A DNA stretch of 64,000 nt from Rhodococcus sp. G-MC3 (GTDB lineage Bacteria; Actinomycetota; Actinomycetes; Mycobacteriales; Mycobacteriaceae): NCBI RefSeq assembly GCF_030063335.1, contig NZ_JASISW010000007.1:186001-250000 (forward strand). Reading direction: 5' to 3'. Position 1 is the first letter of the stretch, and each line of letters begins with the position of its first letter. The translations under genes and the position numbers were made by a program. A model generated the notes under the pieces. The model was given only the letters and a program-made list of their open reading frames with translations, searched no databases and had not been told where the DNA came from. Below are positions 1 to 9,404 of this stretch, one piece after another.

Positions 1-1
1 G

Positions 2-1720
2 TCGAGCGCCGAACTCATGGTCCTGCACATCGCGGCCGGCGACGGTCTGCCAGGTGTATCGGCCCCGCAGATGGGTGCTGTGCGGAAAGTGGCGGCCTCG
101 CTGGGTGCCAGCGTGCACAGCGTGGTCGGAGACGATGTCCCGACAACACTTCTGGACTTCGCGCGCGGGGTCAACGCCACCCAGCTGGTCATCGGCACAT
201 CCAGGCGATCGAGGGCAGCTCGCATGCTCGACGAAGGTATCGGCGCAGCGGTGATCCAGAATTCGGGAAACATCGACGTACACGTGGTCACCCACGACGA
301 ACGCGCGCGGCGCGGTCGTCTGCAGGTCGACGCCGGACGGAGGCGCATTCTGGCGTGGTTCGCTGCTGTCCTGGTGCCCTGCGGCGCCTCGGCAGTGCTG
401 GGGCTGGCGGATCCGCAGTTCGATTCGAGCGGGGAAAGCGCACTGTTCTTCATGGTGGTGCTGTGTGTTGCACTGCTGGGCGGCGTTGCGCCTGCAGCAT
501 TGTCGGCGCTGATCGCGGGATTCCTGCTGAACTACTTCTTCACCGCACCCCGCTACAGCCTCACCGTGGCTGAACCGGAGAACTTCGTCGTCACCGTCGT
601 GTTGCTCATCGTCGCGGTCGCCGTCGCAGCGTTGGTCGATACCGCGGCCAGGCGTGCACGCGAAGCTCGCCGTGCCTCGCAGGAGGCCGAACTCCTCACG
701 TTGTTCGCTGGAACCGTCCTGCGTGGAGGTGATCTCGATACATTGCTCGCCAGGGTGCGTGAGACGTACGGGCAGCGGGCCGTCGCGCTCCTCGAGGTGT
801 CGACGGGTGCGACGGTCGGCGCCGTCGGTGAATCCCCGCCTGCGGCAATCGAAGATGCCGACACCCTGATCGACGCCCCGGGAGGACAATTCGCGATGCT
901 GCTAGCTGGTACAGGTACGCACGCTCACGACCGTCGAGTGCTGACCGCGGTGGCCAATCAGGCTGCCGGGTTGGTACTTCAAGCCCGACTGGCCGAGGAA
1001 GTAAGCCGCGCCAGTGCCCTGGCGGAGGCAGACGTTCTACGACGGGCGTTGCTGTCAGCGGTCAGCCACGATCTGCGGACTCCCCTCGCTGCGGTCAAAG
1101 CGGCTTCGTCGTCGTTGCGCAGCACCGATGTCGAGTTCTCGGCCGAGGACACAGCTGAATTGGTCGCGACCATCGACGAGTCGACCGATCAATTGACCGC
1201 TCTCGTCGGAAATCTCTTGGATTCGTCTCGGTTGCAGGCAGGGGTGGTGCGGCCCTCGCTGCAGACGGTGTACGTGGAGGATGCTGTGCACCGAGCCGTC
1301 GTCGGAAGCACTGCCAGAGCCGAAGATGTTCGGATCGATGTCGGTGAGACCGCGGTTCTCGCCGACATCGGCCTGCTCGAACGTGTTCTCGCGAATCTGG
1401 TGGACAACAGCGTTCGGCACGCCCCGGCCAGCGAGATCAGAATCAGTGCCACCCGGTTCGGTGATCGTGCGTCGATCGTTGTCGCGGACAGCGGGCCAGG
1501 AATCGCAGTGGGCGCCGAGGTGACGATGTTCGACGCGTTTCAACGACTCGGTGACCGAAACGCGACGGTGGGAGTCGGTTTGGGATTGTCGGTCGTGCGC
1601 GGTTTCGTCCAGGCGATGGGCGGGCGGGTCGGCGCATCGGAGACCCTCGGCGGCGGGTTGACGGTCACCGTAGATTTGCGAGCGCCTGATGTGCAAGCGC
1701 TAGATGTGCAAACGCTGTGA
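2..1720 (+). CDS. kdpD: KdpD sensor histidine kinase, 3' part
   Basis: The frame is open to the left edge, so the start and the amino-terminal KdpD domain lie outside the window. Visible in order: a universal-stress-like domain (first ~100 residues), closely spaced hydrophobic segments (~110-215, the DUF4118 region), a GAF-like stretch, the HisKA box with the phospho-acceptor His in SAVSHDLRTPLA, and an ATPase with N box NLVDNSVRHA, G1 VADSGPGI and G2 GVGLGLSVV. KdpD family proteins sense potassium limitation at the membrane and phosphorylate KdpE, which overlaps the stop here by 4 nt. The last ten residues are a short tandem duplication (see repeat). The kdpFABC genes are not in the window. 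Confidence 0.95.
   Translation, partial: SSAELMVLHIAAGDGLPGVSAPQMGAVRKVAASLGASVHSVVGDDVPTTLLDFARGVNATQLVIGTSRRSRAARMLDEGIGAAVIQNSGNIDVHVVTHDERARRGRLQVDAGRRRILAWFAAVLVPCGASAVLGLADPQFDSSGESALFFMVVLCVALLGGVAPAALSALIAGFLLNYFFTAPRYSLTVAEPENFVVTVVLLIVAVAVAALVDTAARRAREARRASQEAELLTLFAGTVLRGGDLDTLLARVRETYGQRAVALLEVSTGATVGAVGESPPAAIEDADTLIDAPGGQFAMLLAGTGTHAHDRRVLTAVANQAAGLVLQARLAEEVSRASALAEADVLRRALLSAVSHDLRTPLAAVKAASSSLRSTDVEFSAEDTAELVATIDESTDQLTALVGNLLDSSRLQAGVVRPSLQTVYVEDAVHRAVVGSTARAEDVRIDVGETAVLADIGLLERVLANLVDNSVRHAPASEIRISATRFGDRASIVVADSGPGIAVGAEVTMFDAFQRLGDRNATVGVGLGLSVVRGFVQAMGGRVGASETLGGGLTVTVDLRAPDVQALDVQTL
1688..1717 (+). repeat. 15-bp tandem duplication at the kdpD 3' end
   Basis: Two adjacent 15-bp units, GATGTGCAAGCGCTA and GATGTGCAAACGCTG (13/15 identical), encode DVQAL-DVQTL at the very end of KdpD. 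The second unit runs into the GTG start of kdpE. Confidence 0.85.
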
Positions 1721-2400
1721 CGCCATGCAAGATTCGCATTCTCGTCGTCGACGACGAACCGCAGATCGTTCGCGCACTTCGGATCAATCTCAATGTCCGA
1801 GGCTACGAGGTCGCGACCGCGGCGTCCGGTGGTGAGGCATTGCGGGTGGCGGCGAACTTCCACCCGGAGATCGTCCTCCTCGATCTGGGGCTGCCTGATA
1901 TCGACGGGATCGACGTCATCGCCGGGATCCGTGGGTGGACCGATATTCCGATCGTCGTGCTGTCGGCGAGAACCGATTCCGCGGACACCGTCGAGGCTTT
2001 GGATGCCGGAGCTGACGATTTCGTTACCAAGCCTTTCGGGATGGACGAGTTGCTGGCTCGGTTACGTGCAGCGCTCCGGCGCGGTCCGCAGGCGGCCGGT
2101 GAGGTTGTGGTGGTGACGGATTCGTTCACCGTCGACCTGGCAGCAAAGACTGTCACTCGCCGCGGCGAAAGCGTGCACCTCACCCGCACCGAGTGGGGAG
2201 TGCTGGAGCTGTTGGCGCGCAATCGTGGAAAACTGGTGTCGCAGCGCGAGATATTGCAGGCGGTGTGGGGCCCACGGCACGAGCGTGAGACACATTACCT
2301 GCGTATCTACCTCGGGCAGCTGCGCCAGAAGCTGGAAGACGACCCCTCGCACCCCCGACACCTGCTCACCGAGACGGGGATGGGCTACCGGCTGGTCTAG
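1717..2400 (+). CDS. kdpE: KdpE response regulator
   Basis: 227-residue OmpR/PhoB-type regulator. The receiver domain shows the acidic pocket VVDDEPQ, the phospho-acceptor Asp in LLDLGLPD and the conserved Lys in TKPFG. The carboxy-terminal winged helix includes LTRTEWGVLELLARN and ends in a typical TGMGYRLV strand. The GTG start overlaps the kdpD stop (GTGA), so translation is probably coupled. In the family KdpE activates the high-affinity potassium ATPase operon. A 14-bp tandem array begins directly after its TAG stop and separates it from the convergent ggt. Confidence 0.95.
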   Translation: MTPCKIRILVVDDEPQIVRALRINLNVRGYEVATAASGGEALRVAANFHPEIVLLDLGLPDIDGIDVIAGIRGWTDIPIVVLSARTDSADTVEALDAGADDFVTKPFGMDELLARLRAALRRGPQAAGEVVVVTDSFTVDLAAKTVTRRGESVHLTRTEWGVLELLARNRGKLVSQREILQAVWGPRHERETHYLRIYLGQLRQKLEDDPSHPRHLLTETGMGYRLV

Positions 2401-2453
2401 TTACCCAGCACTAGTTACCCAGCACTAGTTACCCAGCACTAGTTACCCAGCAC
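2401..2453. repeat. 14-bp tandem array between kdpE and ggt
   Basis: Three exact copies of TTACCCAGCACTAG plus an 11-bp partial copy. Read on the minus strand, each copy carries the last codons of the transferase (V-L-G-N) and a TAG stop, so the array is a multiplication of that gene's end. The same CTAG also forms the kdpE stop. Confidence 0.95.
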
Positions 2454-4364
2454 GATGCCCTCACGCCTCGGGTCCGCGCCGCCGGTCCACCCGTCGTCCG
2501 TTCGTTGCAGAGCGCTCAGTCCGCTCGACTGATCGGCCGTGGACACCTGGTGACCCCACTGCTGCAACTGCTGAACGACGGGATCGCCCGGACCGGAGAC
2601 GTTCGGATGCTCACCTCCGTAGTTGGTGGACGGCGAATTGGCTGCACCGAAGTCGACCATCGATACCGCCTGCTGTGGGTTCATGTCCCAATCCAGCACT
2701 CCTACCAATGTTTTGACGACAAATTGAATGATGACCGATCCGCCGGGCGAGCCGGTGACAAGCGACAGGTCGCCGCGTGTACCGTCCTCGTTTCGGTCGA
2801 ACACGAGCGTCGGTGCCATCGAGCTCCGCGGACGCTTCCCTGGTTCCACACGGTTGGCGAGCGGAGTACCGTCCGGCGCCGCCGGCTCGGCAGAGAAATC
2901 GGTGAGCTGATTGTTGAGCAGGAAGCCGTCGACCATATGGAAGGAACCGAACGCCGACTCGACCGTGGTGGTCATCGACGCAGCGTTACCGTAACTGTCG
3001 ACGATCGAGATGTGACTGGTGCCGTGTTCGGGGTCGGTGGACGACGCGAAGCGCACGGGACCGAAATCGCCGTGCTCGGCTTTGCCCATGCTGCGTTGTG
3101 GATCGATCAGAGCAGCCCGCTCGGACAGGTACGCCGGGTTGAGAAGGGTGTCGGGCGATCCGCCGGGAAGCGGTACGAAATCCGAGTCGGCGACGTAGAA
3201 GTCCCTGTCCGCGTATGCGAGCCGCTCGGCCTCCGAGATCAGATGCACGCCCTCGGCCGTCGGAGTTCCACCGTTTGCATCCATGCCGGTCGGCGCGTAC
3301 TGAGCGAGGTCGAAGTTCGAGAGAATGCCCAATGTCGACGCTACCGCGATCCCGCCCGACGACGGTCCCGGCATTCCGCAGATGTCGCTCTCGCGGTACT
3401 TCGTGCAGATCGAGGTCCGCATCTTGGCTTCGTACCCGGCCAGATCGTCGAGCGTGAGACGGCCCGGTGTGCGACCGGCGGTGGTGTCGGCGACCCCGTC
3501 GACGATTGCCTGGGCGATATCGCCGGTATAGAAGGCGTCGGCGCCACCGGTTGCGATGGTGGACAACGTCGTCGACATCGCCGGGTTCGTCAGTACGGTG
3601 CCCTGCGGCTTCGGTGCCCCGTCCGGTCCGAGGAAGTAGTTCTTGGATGCGGGGTCGAGTGCCAGCTTCGGCGCGGACTCGGCAATGGACTGTGCCATGC
3701 GCGGGCTGATCTGAAATCCGCCGTCGGCCAGGTCGACTGCGGGCTGGAAAAGTGTGGACCAGTCCTGCTTTCCGTGGTCGATGTGGGCTTGCTCGAGCAT
3801 GCGCACAACCCCGGGGACACCGATGGACCGTCCGCTGGATCGCGCATCCGGCGTAGGCACAGTTCGATTGATGTCGTCGATGTAGCGGAGGTAGTCGCCG
3901 GTAGCGGCGGCAGGGGCGACCTCTCTACCGTCGTAGGCCTGGACGTCACCCGAGGCCGCGTCGTAGTACAGCAGGAAGCCGCCGCCACCGATGCCCGACG
4001 ACTGAGGTTCGACCAACCCGAGGACGGTCTGCGCCGCGATCAACGCGTCGGCCGCGGTCCCCCCGTCTCGAAGAATTTCGCACGCGGCCTGCGTCGACAC
4101 CGGGTTCGCCGTCGAGACGGCATAGTCGCGCGTATCGACGGGTTCGATGCCCGATCGGTAACCGGTAGCTATTTCTGGGTTCGTACCGATGTCGCCTCCG
4201 CCGCCAGCCGATGTAGCTGCGGTTGATGTTGCTGCGGTCGAAGTCGAGGCCGATCCACTCGCGGCGGCGCACGGGTCAGCGCGGTCGTCGCTCGATTGTC
4301 CGCACGCCGTGATCGGAATCAACACGATTACACAGGCAGCTACCGTCAGTCGTTTCGGGCCCAC
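2439..4364 (-). CDS. ggt: Gamma-glutamyltransferase, lipoprotein
   Basis: About 641 residues. The GTG start at 4364 sits 10 nt after the upstream gene and gives a lipoprotein signal (MGPKRLTV, then a hydrophobic run ending ITAC); a longer upstream frame is a shadow of the neighbour. After a Ser/Thr/Ala-rich spacer comes a full Ntn-hydrolase gamma-glutamyltransferase. The autoprocessing/nucleophile region reads HGTSHISIVDSYGNAASMT, with the family's conserved Thr after HG. The family transfers or hydrolyses the gamma-glutamyl group of glutathione-like peptides outside the membrane. It may be co-transcribed with the GGDEF-EAL gene upstream. Confidence 0.93.
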   Translation of the reverse strand: MGPKRLTVAACVIVLIPITACGQSSDDRADPCAAASGSASTSTAATSTAATSAGGGGDIGTNPEIATGYRSGIEPVDTRDYAVSTANPVSTQAACEILRDGGTAADALIAAQTVLGLVEPQSSGIGGGGFLLYYDAASGDVQAYDGREVAPAAATGDYLRYIDDINRTVPTPDARSSGRSIGVPGVVRMLEQAHIDHGKQDWSTLFQPAVDLADGGFQISPRMAQSIAESAPKLALDPASKNYFLGPDGAPKPQGTVLTNPAMSTTLSTIATGGADAFYTGDIAQAIVDGVADTTAGRTPGRLTLDDLAGYEAKMRTSICTKYRESDICGMPGPSSGGIAVASTLGILSNFDLAQYAPTGMDANGGTPTAEGVHLISEAERLAYADRDFYVADSDFVPLPGGSPDTLLNPAYLSERAALIDPQRSMGKAEHGDFGPVRFASSTDPEHGTSHISIVDSYGNAASMTTTVESAFGSFHMVDGFLLNNQLTDFSAEPAAPDGTPLANRVEPGKRPRSSMAPTLVFDRNEDGTRGDLSLVTGSPGGSVIIQFVVKTLVGVLDWDMNPQQAVSMVDFGAANSPSTNYGGEHPNVSGPGDPVVQQLQQWGHQVSTADQSSGLSALQRTDDGWTGGADPRREGIVLGN

Positions 4365-4374
4365 CGGACCGACG

Positions 4375-6624
4375 CTACCGCAGGGCGGTGGACTGTGCGC
4401 CCAGCTCGAGCCAATGATCAAGCGGCGCAGGGCGTCCGTACAGGTACCCCTGCGCGAACCGACAATGAAGAGCCTCGATGGCGCGAGCTTGCTGCTCGGT
4501 CTCGACGCCTTCCGCGACGATCGAGACCGGGAGGGCTCGCGCCATCGCGGTAATCGCGGTGACCAGCGAATCGCCGCCCTCGGAACGGCCGATCTCCGAA
4601 ATGAAGGAGCGATCGATCTTGAGCAGTGCGATAGGTAGTTCACGTAACCGACTGAGCGAGGAGTAGCCGACGCCGAAGTCGTCGAGAACGATGAGCACAT
4701 CCATCGCGGCGAGCCGGTCGAGAATATCCTTGGCCGCGAACACATCGTCGATCAAGGCTGTTTCGGTGACTTCCAGGGCCAGGTCGGCGCCTCGAAGTCC
4801 GGACTCGCGCAGAAGTTCGGCAACGATCCCCGGCAACGAGTCGTCGCGGAGCTGGATCGGCGAGATGTTGACCGACATCGTGACTTCCTGACCGGCCTCG
4901 CGGAGAACAGCGAGATCCCGCAACGCGATGCGCAGCACCTCGTTACCGATTTCGCCGATGAGGTTGGTCGATTCGGCGATCCCGACGAATTCGCCCGGGT
5001 TGCGCAGTCGGCCACCGTAATTCCATCGGACAAGAGCCTCGTAGACGACGGTCTCACGCGAGGAGGTCATGACGATGGGTTGGTAGTGCACTTCGAGCTC
5101 TCCGCGCCGGACCGCGCCGCGCAGAGCCGTTGCGGTTTCGATAGCGGCGGTCGATGAAGCGCGAAGCGACTCGTCGAAGTACGCGTACCGCGACGCACCC
5201 TGGGACTTGGCGTGATACATCGCAGTATCGGCCTCGCGAATGAGGTCGTCGAGTACACGGCTTCGGCTTTCCGTCGCAGCGATTCCGATCGATGCAGTGA
5301 TGTACGTGCTGGCGGCGCTGAGAATGAAAGGCTCGGCGATTCGATCTATCAACGATCGGACGAGATCGTCGATCTCGGGTCCAGTGCATCGGCCGATGAC
5401 GATGAATTCGTCGCCTGCGTACCGCACCACCGTGTCGGACGGACGCACCGTCGCGCGAATTCGGTGTGCTGCTGCCGCGATCATCTCGTCACCGACGCGG
5501 TGGCCGTACGAGTCGTTGACCATCTTGAAGTTGTCGAGGTCGACGAACAGGATGAAGATTCGGCCGGCTGTGTCCGTCGAGGCCAGGCGTCCGAATTGGT
5601 ACGGGAGCATCGTCCGGTTCGGCAGTCCGGTGAGTGCATCGTGTGCCGCCCGATATCGTGCGTCGTCCTCACTGCGTTCCATCAGACCCATTGCCCGCTC
5701 GCCGCGGAGAAAGCTGCCGACGAGGATGGCGGAGAGCAGCGACGATCTGACGACGAGGTCGGCTGTGGATGCGGCAGATCCGAGCACCAGAATCGCGGCG
5801 CAGACCGCCAACATCACCATGACGAACGCAACCCGTCGCCGACGGTGCTGCGGGGCCGCTCGCTGCCGGTTGGCCATGGTTGCCATGTGAGGATCGAGGG
5901 CGGCGAGCGCCAGCGAGGCGTAGGCGAGAATGTAGATGCCGTCCAGCAATCCGGGTGAGATCGGAGAATCGCGGGACAGAAAAAACGCATAGGCGACATC
6001 GCCGACGAGGATGGACACCAGCGTCACCAACAGCAGGCGAAGCGATCGGTTTCGGCGGCCCGACGAAATCAGCAGGTAGAGGATCAGCGTGATCATGCCT
6101 GCGTCGATGGCAGGGTAGATGCCGTTCATGATTGCGACGACGGTGGCGATGTTGCTGTTCAGCAATGGGGAGATCAGCCACACCCACGACAGGAACAGCC
6201 CGCCGAGCGCAATCAGGCCTGCGTCGATCAGGGGTGTGAGATCGTCGCGCGATCGGCGTTCCAGGATCCACCGAGCCAGGGCGGTGCCGATCAGGGTATA
6301 TCCGGACAGGGTCAGTGCGTTGGAAAGCGCTGTGACGCCGACGGGGTACACGGTGGGGTCGCCGCGTAGACCGACGCCGATCAGAAACATTGCCGCCGCG
6401 CCGAACAGGCACCACCACGATGTCGAGTCGGCAGGCTTGAACTTGCGGATGCCGGCGCTGATGGCCACGACGGACACCAGCGCGAACCCCGCGAGAACTA
6501 CAGAGCGGATCGACGAGCTCCCGATGTAGAACACCACGCTTGTTGCCAAGACGACCGAGGCGATCGCTACCAACCGGGGAGCACTGGCGAGCACCCGGTG
6601 GATCGGTTGGACCTCCGTATCCAT
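4375..6624 (-). CDS. Membrane diguanylate cyclase/phosphodiesterase (GGDEF-EAL)
   Basis: 749 residues. About eight hydrophobic segments fill residues 15-300, followed by a GGDEF domain (~325-480) and an EAL domain (~500-740). The cyclase signature reads YAGDEF at 402-407 (AGDEF, a variant often still active). The EAL motif is intact (YEALVRW) and the later loop is LDDFGVGYSSL. The protein therefore probably turns cyclic di-GMP over at the membrane. A good ribosome site (GGGGGAG, 6 nt before ATG) fixes the start. The substrate or signal for the membrane part cannot be told. A second GGDEF-EAL protein lies at 34835-36694. Confidence 0.92.
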   Translation of the reverse strand: MDTEVQPIHRVLASAPRLVAIASVVLATSVVFYIGSSSIRSVVLAGFALVSVVAISAGIRKFKPADSTSWWCLFGAAAMFLIGVGLRGDPTVYPVGVTALSNALTLSGYTLIGTALARWILERRSRDDLTPLIDAGLIALGGLFLSWVWLISPLLNSNIATVVAIMNGIYPAIDAGMITLILYLLISSGRRNRSLRLLLVTLVSILVGDVAYAFFLSRDSPISPGLLDGIYILAYASLALAALDPHMATMANRQRAAPQHRRRRVAFVMVMLAVCAAILVLGSAASTADLVVRSSLLSAILVGSFLRGERAMGLMERSEDDARYRAAHDALTGLPNRTMLPYQFGRLASTDTAGRIFILFVDLDNFKMVNDSYGHRVGDEMIAAAAHRIRATVRPSDTVVRYAGDEFIVIGRCTGPEIDDLVRSLIDRIAEPFILSAASTYITASIGIAATESRSRVLDDLIREADTAMYHAKSQGASRYAYFDESLRASSTAAIETATALRGAVRRGELEVHYQPIVMTSSRETVVYEALVRWNYGGRLRNPGEFVGIAESTNLIGEIGNEVLRIALRDLAVLREAGQEVTMSVNISPIQLRDDSLPGIVAELLRESGLRGADLALEVTETALIDDVFAAKDILDRLAAMDVLIVLDDFGVGYSSLSRLRELPIALLKIDRSFISEIGRSEGGDSLVTAITAMARALPVSIVAEGVETEQQARAIEALHCRFAQGYLYGRPAPLDHWLELGAQSTALR

Positions 6625-6805
6625 CGAAGGCTCCCCCTTGTCGCTGCCACAGTGTCGTACACGAACCGCTCGTCAGATTCGCTCTCCGGCGAGGTTACTG
6701 CAGGAAGGCCCTACTTTGCTGGGGTCGGTGCGCGATTAATTTCTCGGTGTCGGGGAGTCGACCCTTTCGACACGCTTTCCTCGCCCGAGTTCGAAGGAGT
6801 CGACC

Positions 6806-7276
6806 ATGACCGAAAGAACATCTTCGCCGACCAGCACCCTCTCCGGTGTCACTCTCAGCCGCCCGCGCGCTGTCCTCTTCTCGACGCTGTTCGCGCTGGT
6901 AGTGAACCTGGTGATCTGGCTGCTGGGTCTCGCCGCGGGAGGCGACTTCGAGCTCACCGACGCCGGGACCACCATGGCAGTTGCCCCAGGAGGCGTGGTG
7001 ATGCTGACGGTGCTGCCGATGGTGGTCGGTATGGGCGTCGCTGCTGCGATGTCGCTGCGCTGGCTCGCGGTGATCAGAATTGCGCAGTTCGTCGGCGTCG
7101 TAGCCCCACTGGCAACGATCACGATGACGGTTGCCGCCGACTTCGATGCCGCGAGCACTGTCGCGCTCGCGCTCATGCACGTGGTCATTGCTGTTGTCGT
7201 GCCGGTGGGACTAGAGGCAATGCGCCGTGGGATCGGTGTGGGTCAGGACGCGTCTATGGAGATCGTCAACCCGTAG
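6806..7276 (+). CDS. Small four-helix membrane protein (DUF6069-like)
   Basis: 156 residues with four hydrophobic segments (about 22-45, 55-78, 85-108, 115-138) and a short polar tail. GAAGGAG sits 6-7 nt before the ATG. It resembles actinobacterial DUF6069 proteins in length and layout, but that family name is from memory and has no assigned function. Its last codons overlap the first of two palindromes that precede the next gene, so its 3' end carries a likely operator. Confidence 0.8.
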   Translation: MTERTSSPTSTLSGVTLSRPRAVLFSTLFALVVNLVIWLLGLAAGGDFELTDAGTTMAVAPGGVVMLTVLPMVVGMGVAAAMSLRWLAVIRIAQFVGVVAPLATITMTVAADFDAASTVALALMHVVIAVVVPVGLEAMRRGIGVGQDASMEIVNP

Positions 7277-7310
7277 TTGACGACAACGAACCGTCAACTT
7301 ATGGTTGACG
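7264..7310. promoter_or_regulatory. Twin palindromic operators before the Clp-N/HTH gene
   Basis: CGTCAAC-N5-GTTGACG occurs twice with identical arms and spacing: 7264-7282 (spacer CCGTA) and 7292-7310 (spacer TTATG). The centres are 28 bp apart. The second copy ends one base before the ATG at 7312, leaving no room for a ribosome site. This suggests a repressor site covering the start of a leaderless or short-leader transcript. Confidence 0.8.
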
Positions 7311-7311
7311 A

Positions 7312-8031
7312 ATGACCGAACCAACGAAAATCGCCGTCCCCGTCCGTCTCGACGACTTGATCGACGCCATCAAGAAAGTTCACGACAGCGAGCTCGAGCA
7401 GCTGTCCGACGCCGTGATCGCGGCAGATTCTCTCGGCGATCTCGCCGATCATCTGATCGGCCACTTCGTCGATCAGGCTCGCCGCTCCGGGGCATCCTGG
7501 ACCGACATCGGTCGCAGTATGGGTGTCTCGAAGCAGGCCGCGCAGAAGCGTTTCGTGGCCAAGGGCTCCGAGTCGGCCATGGATCCGAGCGAAGGATTCA
7601 AGCGATTCACCCCTCGCGCGAAGAACGTGATGGTGTGCTCGCAGAACGAGGCCCACGCGTCGCACAACGCGGAGATCACGCCTGCTCACCTGATCTTGGG
7701 ATTGTTGGGCGACACCCAGTCCTTGGGCGCCAGGCTCGCGCTGTCCGAAGGGAGAACTGCGGAGTCCGTGCGCCACGCGGTCACCCCGCTGCTTCCGGCG
7801 GCGGCGGCGGAACTCCCCGCCCTCGTGCCGTACGACGCAGGCTCGAAGAAGGTCGTCGAATTGACGTTCCGCCAAGCTTTGCGGCTGGGCCACAACTACA
7901 TCGGGACCGAGCACATTCTCTTGGCGTTGCTCGAATTCGAGGATGGCAACGGAGTTCTGACCGGTCTCGGGTTGGACAAGGCTGCGGTCGAGGCGGAGCT
8001 GGTGGAGGCGTTGGCACAGTTCGAAGTGTGA
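7312..8031 (+). CDS. Putative HTH regulator with Clp-N (ClpC amino-terminal) domains
   Basis: 239 residues. Residues ~45-82 look like a helix-turn-helix (SWTDIGRSMGVSKQAAQKRF). Residues ~100-237 form a double Clp-N repeat, seen in FTPRAKNVMVCSQNEAHA and the second start LTFRQALRLGHNYIGTEHIL. Clp-N domains bind substrates or adaptors in ClpC; no AAA+ ATPase follows here, so it cannot be an unfoldase by itself. The combination suggests a DNA-binding protein that senses or is delivered to the Clp system. The twin palindromes at its start would fit autoregulation. This is inference. Confidence 0.88.
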   Translation: MTEPTKIAVPVRLDDLIDAIKKVHDSELEQLSDAVIAADSLGDLADHLIGHFVDQARRSGASWTDIGRSMGVSKQAAQKRFVAKGSESAMDPSEGFKRFTPRAKNVMVCSQNEAHASHNAEITPAHLILGLLGDTQSLGARLALSEGRTAESVRHAVTPLLPAAAAELPALVPYDAGSKKVVELTFRQALRLGHNYIGTEHILLALLEFEDGNGVLTGLGLDKAAVEAELVEALAQFEV

Positions 8032-8122
8032 GTGCCGGCCCGCTCAACAGCAGAAGGTGATAGCAAGCGCCACAACTGGTATCGAATACGCTTCCCCTTC
8101 CGTCTCGCACCTTCAGGTCTCG

Positions 8123-9361
8123 TTACAGGGACGCAGTGTCCGCATCTTTCCTGTGTGCGGCGGTGATGCGACTTGACCTAATGCACGCGGCCGCGGCAAC
8201 GAGGGCTCCGACGAACATCGCGACCACCATCGGAATCGCGGTGTCCTCACCGCCGAGTCCGACGAGTGGCGAAATGATTGCGGCAAGCCCGAATTGAAGC
8301 GCGCCGAGCACGGCCGAGCCCGTACCTGCGAGGTGAGGGACCTGGGCGACGGCAAGGCTGGTCGCGTTCGCGTAGACGAAACCGAGGCAGAGGAGGGTGA
8401 GAAACAGCAGGATCAGCGTGGGCCACAGGCTGATTCCGACGATTCCCAGTATCAGCAGAAGGGTGGTCGTCACGACGATCCCGCCGATGCCAGCAGACAT
8501 CATGCGATGCAGAGGGATTCGGTCTGCGAGCTTGGCCGTCACGGCGCTACCGATCATCAATCCGAGCGCATTGACCGCGAATGCTGCCGAATATTGGCCG
8601 GCCGACAGGCCGAGCATGTTTTGCAGAACGAACGGTGACGCCGAGATGTACGCGAACATGACACTGAAGGCGAACGTGAACGTCAGCGTGTAGGCGACAT
8701 AACGGGGATTTCGCACCACGGATCCGATGCCCTGAATCATCTCCGACAGCCCGCCGTCGCGGCGATCCTCGCTACGCAGCGATTCGGGGACGAACGAGAT
8801 CGCGCACAGCAGCATCACAGCAGTCAGTGCGGTGATGATCCAGAAGACGCCGCGCCATCCGATCGAGTCGACGACGACTCCGCCGATCAGTGGCGCGATG
8901 ACCGGTGCAACGCCGCCGATGATCATCATGAGGCCGAACAGTTTTGCCGACTGGTTGCCCTCCGTTCGGTCGGCGATGATCGCACGCGAGAGCACGACGC
9001 CCGCAGCACCTGCGAATCCCTGGACGAAACGAGCGGCGATGAGGAACTCGATGGACGGAGCAAGCGCCGCTGCGGCACCTGCCGCCAGGCACACGGCCGC
9101 ACCGGTGATCATCGGAATTCTGCGTCCCAGCTTGTCCGACAGTGGACCGATGACCAGCTGGCCGACCGCCAACCCGATCAGGAACGTTGTCAGCGTCAAC
9201 TGAATGCTGCTGGCGGACGTGCCGAGCTCGGTCGCCATGGCGGGGAATCCGGGCAAATACATGTCGGTTGCGAGCGGTGGAACGGCGGTGAGCAGCGCAA
9301 GCACGCCGATGAGCAGTGCGCTCGGCGACGTCCTTACGGCATTGGTGTCGGTGGTAGTCAT
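8123..9361 (-). CDS. Bcr/CflA-type MFS drug efflux transporter
   Basis: About 412 residues with twelve hydrophobic segments. Family markers are ATDMYLPGFPAMATELG near the start and the loop motif GPLSDKLGRRIP. Bcr/CflA proteins export small drugs by proton antiport. The ATG at 9361 is preferred over one at 9379, because the latter lies inside the palindromic operator shared with the divergent MarR gene. That arrangement suggests MarR represses this exporter. Confidence 0.9.
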   Translation of the reverse strand: MTTTDTNAVRTSPSALLIGVLALLTAVPPLATDMYLPGFPAMATELGTSASSIQLTLTTFLIGLAVGQLVIGPLSDKLGRRIPMITGAAVCLAAGAAAALAPSIEFLIAARFVQGFAGAAGVVLSRAIIADRTEGNQSAKLFGLMMIIGGVAPVIAPLIGGVVVDSIGWRGVFWIITALTAVMLLCAISFVPESLRSEDRRDGGLSEMIQGIGSVVRNPRYVAYTLTFTFAFSVMFAYISASPFVLQNMLGLSAGQYSAAFAVNALGLMIGSAVTAKLADRIPLHRMMSAGIGGIVVTTTLLLILGIVGISLWPTLILLFLTLLCLGFVYANATSLAVAQVPHLAGTGSAVLGALQFGLAAIISPLVGLGGEDTAIPMVVAMFVGALVAAAACIRSSRITAAHRKDADTASL

Positions 9362-9375
9362 TGTGAAGAAAGATA

Positions 9376-9393
9376 ACATATATAAATATATGT
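9376..9393. promoter_or_regulatory. AT-rich palindrome between MFS and MarR genes
   Basis: ACATATAT-AA-ATATATGT is a perfect 8-bp inverted repeat with a 2-bp centre in otherwise GC-rich DNA. It lies between the divergent starts at 9361 and 9405. Position and shape fit a MarR dimer site that covers both promoters. Confidence 0.75.
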
Positions 9394-9404
9394 ATCATGG
9401 TGGT

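Noticed and set aside
4365..4745. Longer amino terminus for gamma-glutamyltransferase
   Set aside because: The extra frame is antisense-like shadow of the GGDEF-EAL gene; the GTG at 4364 gives a proper lipoprotein signal.
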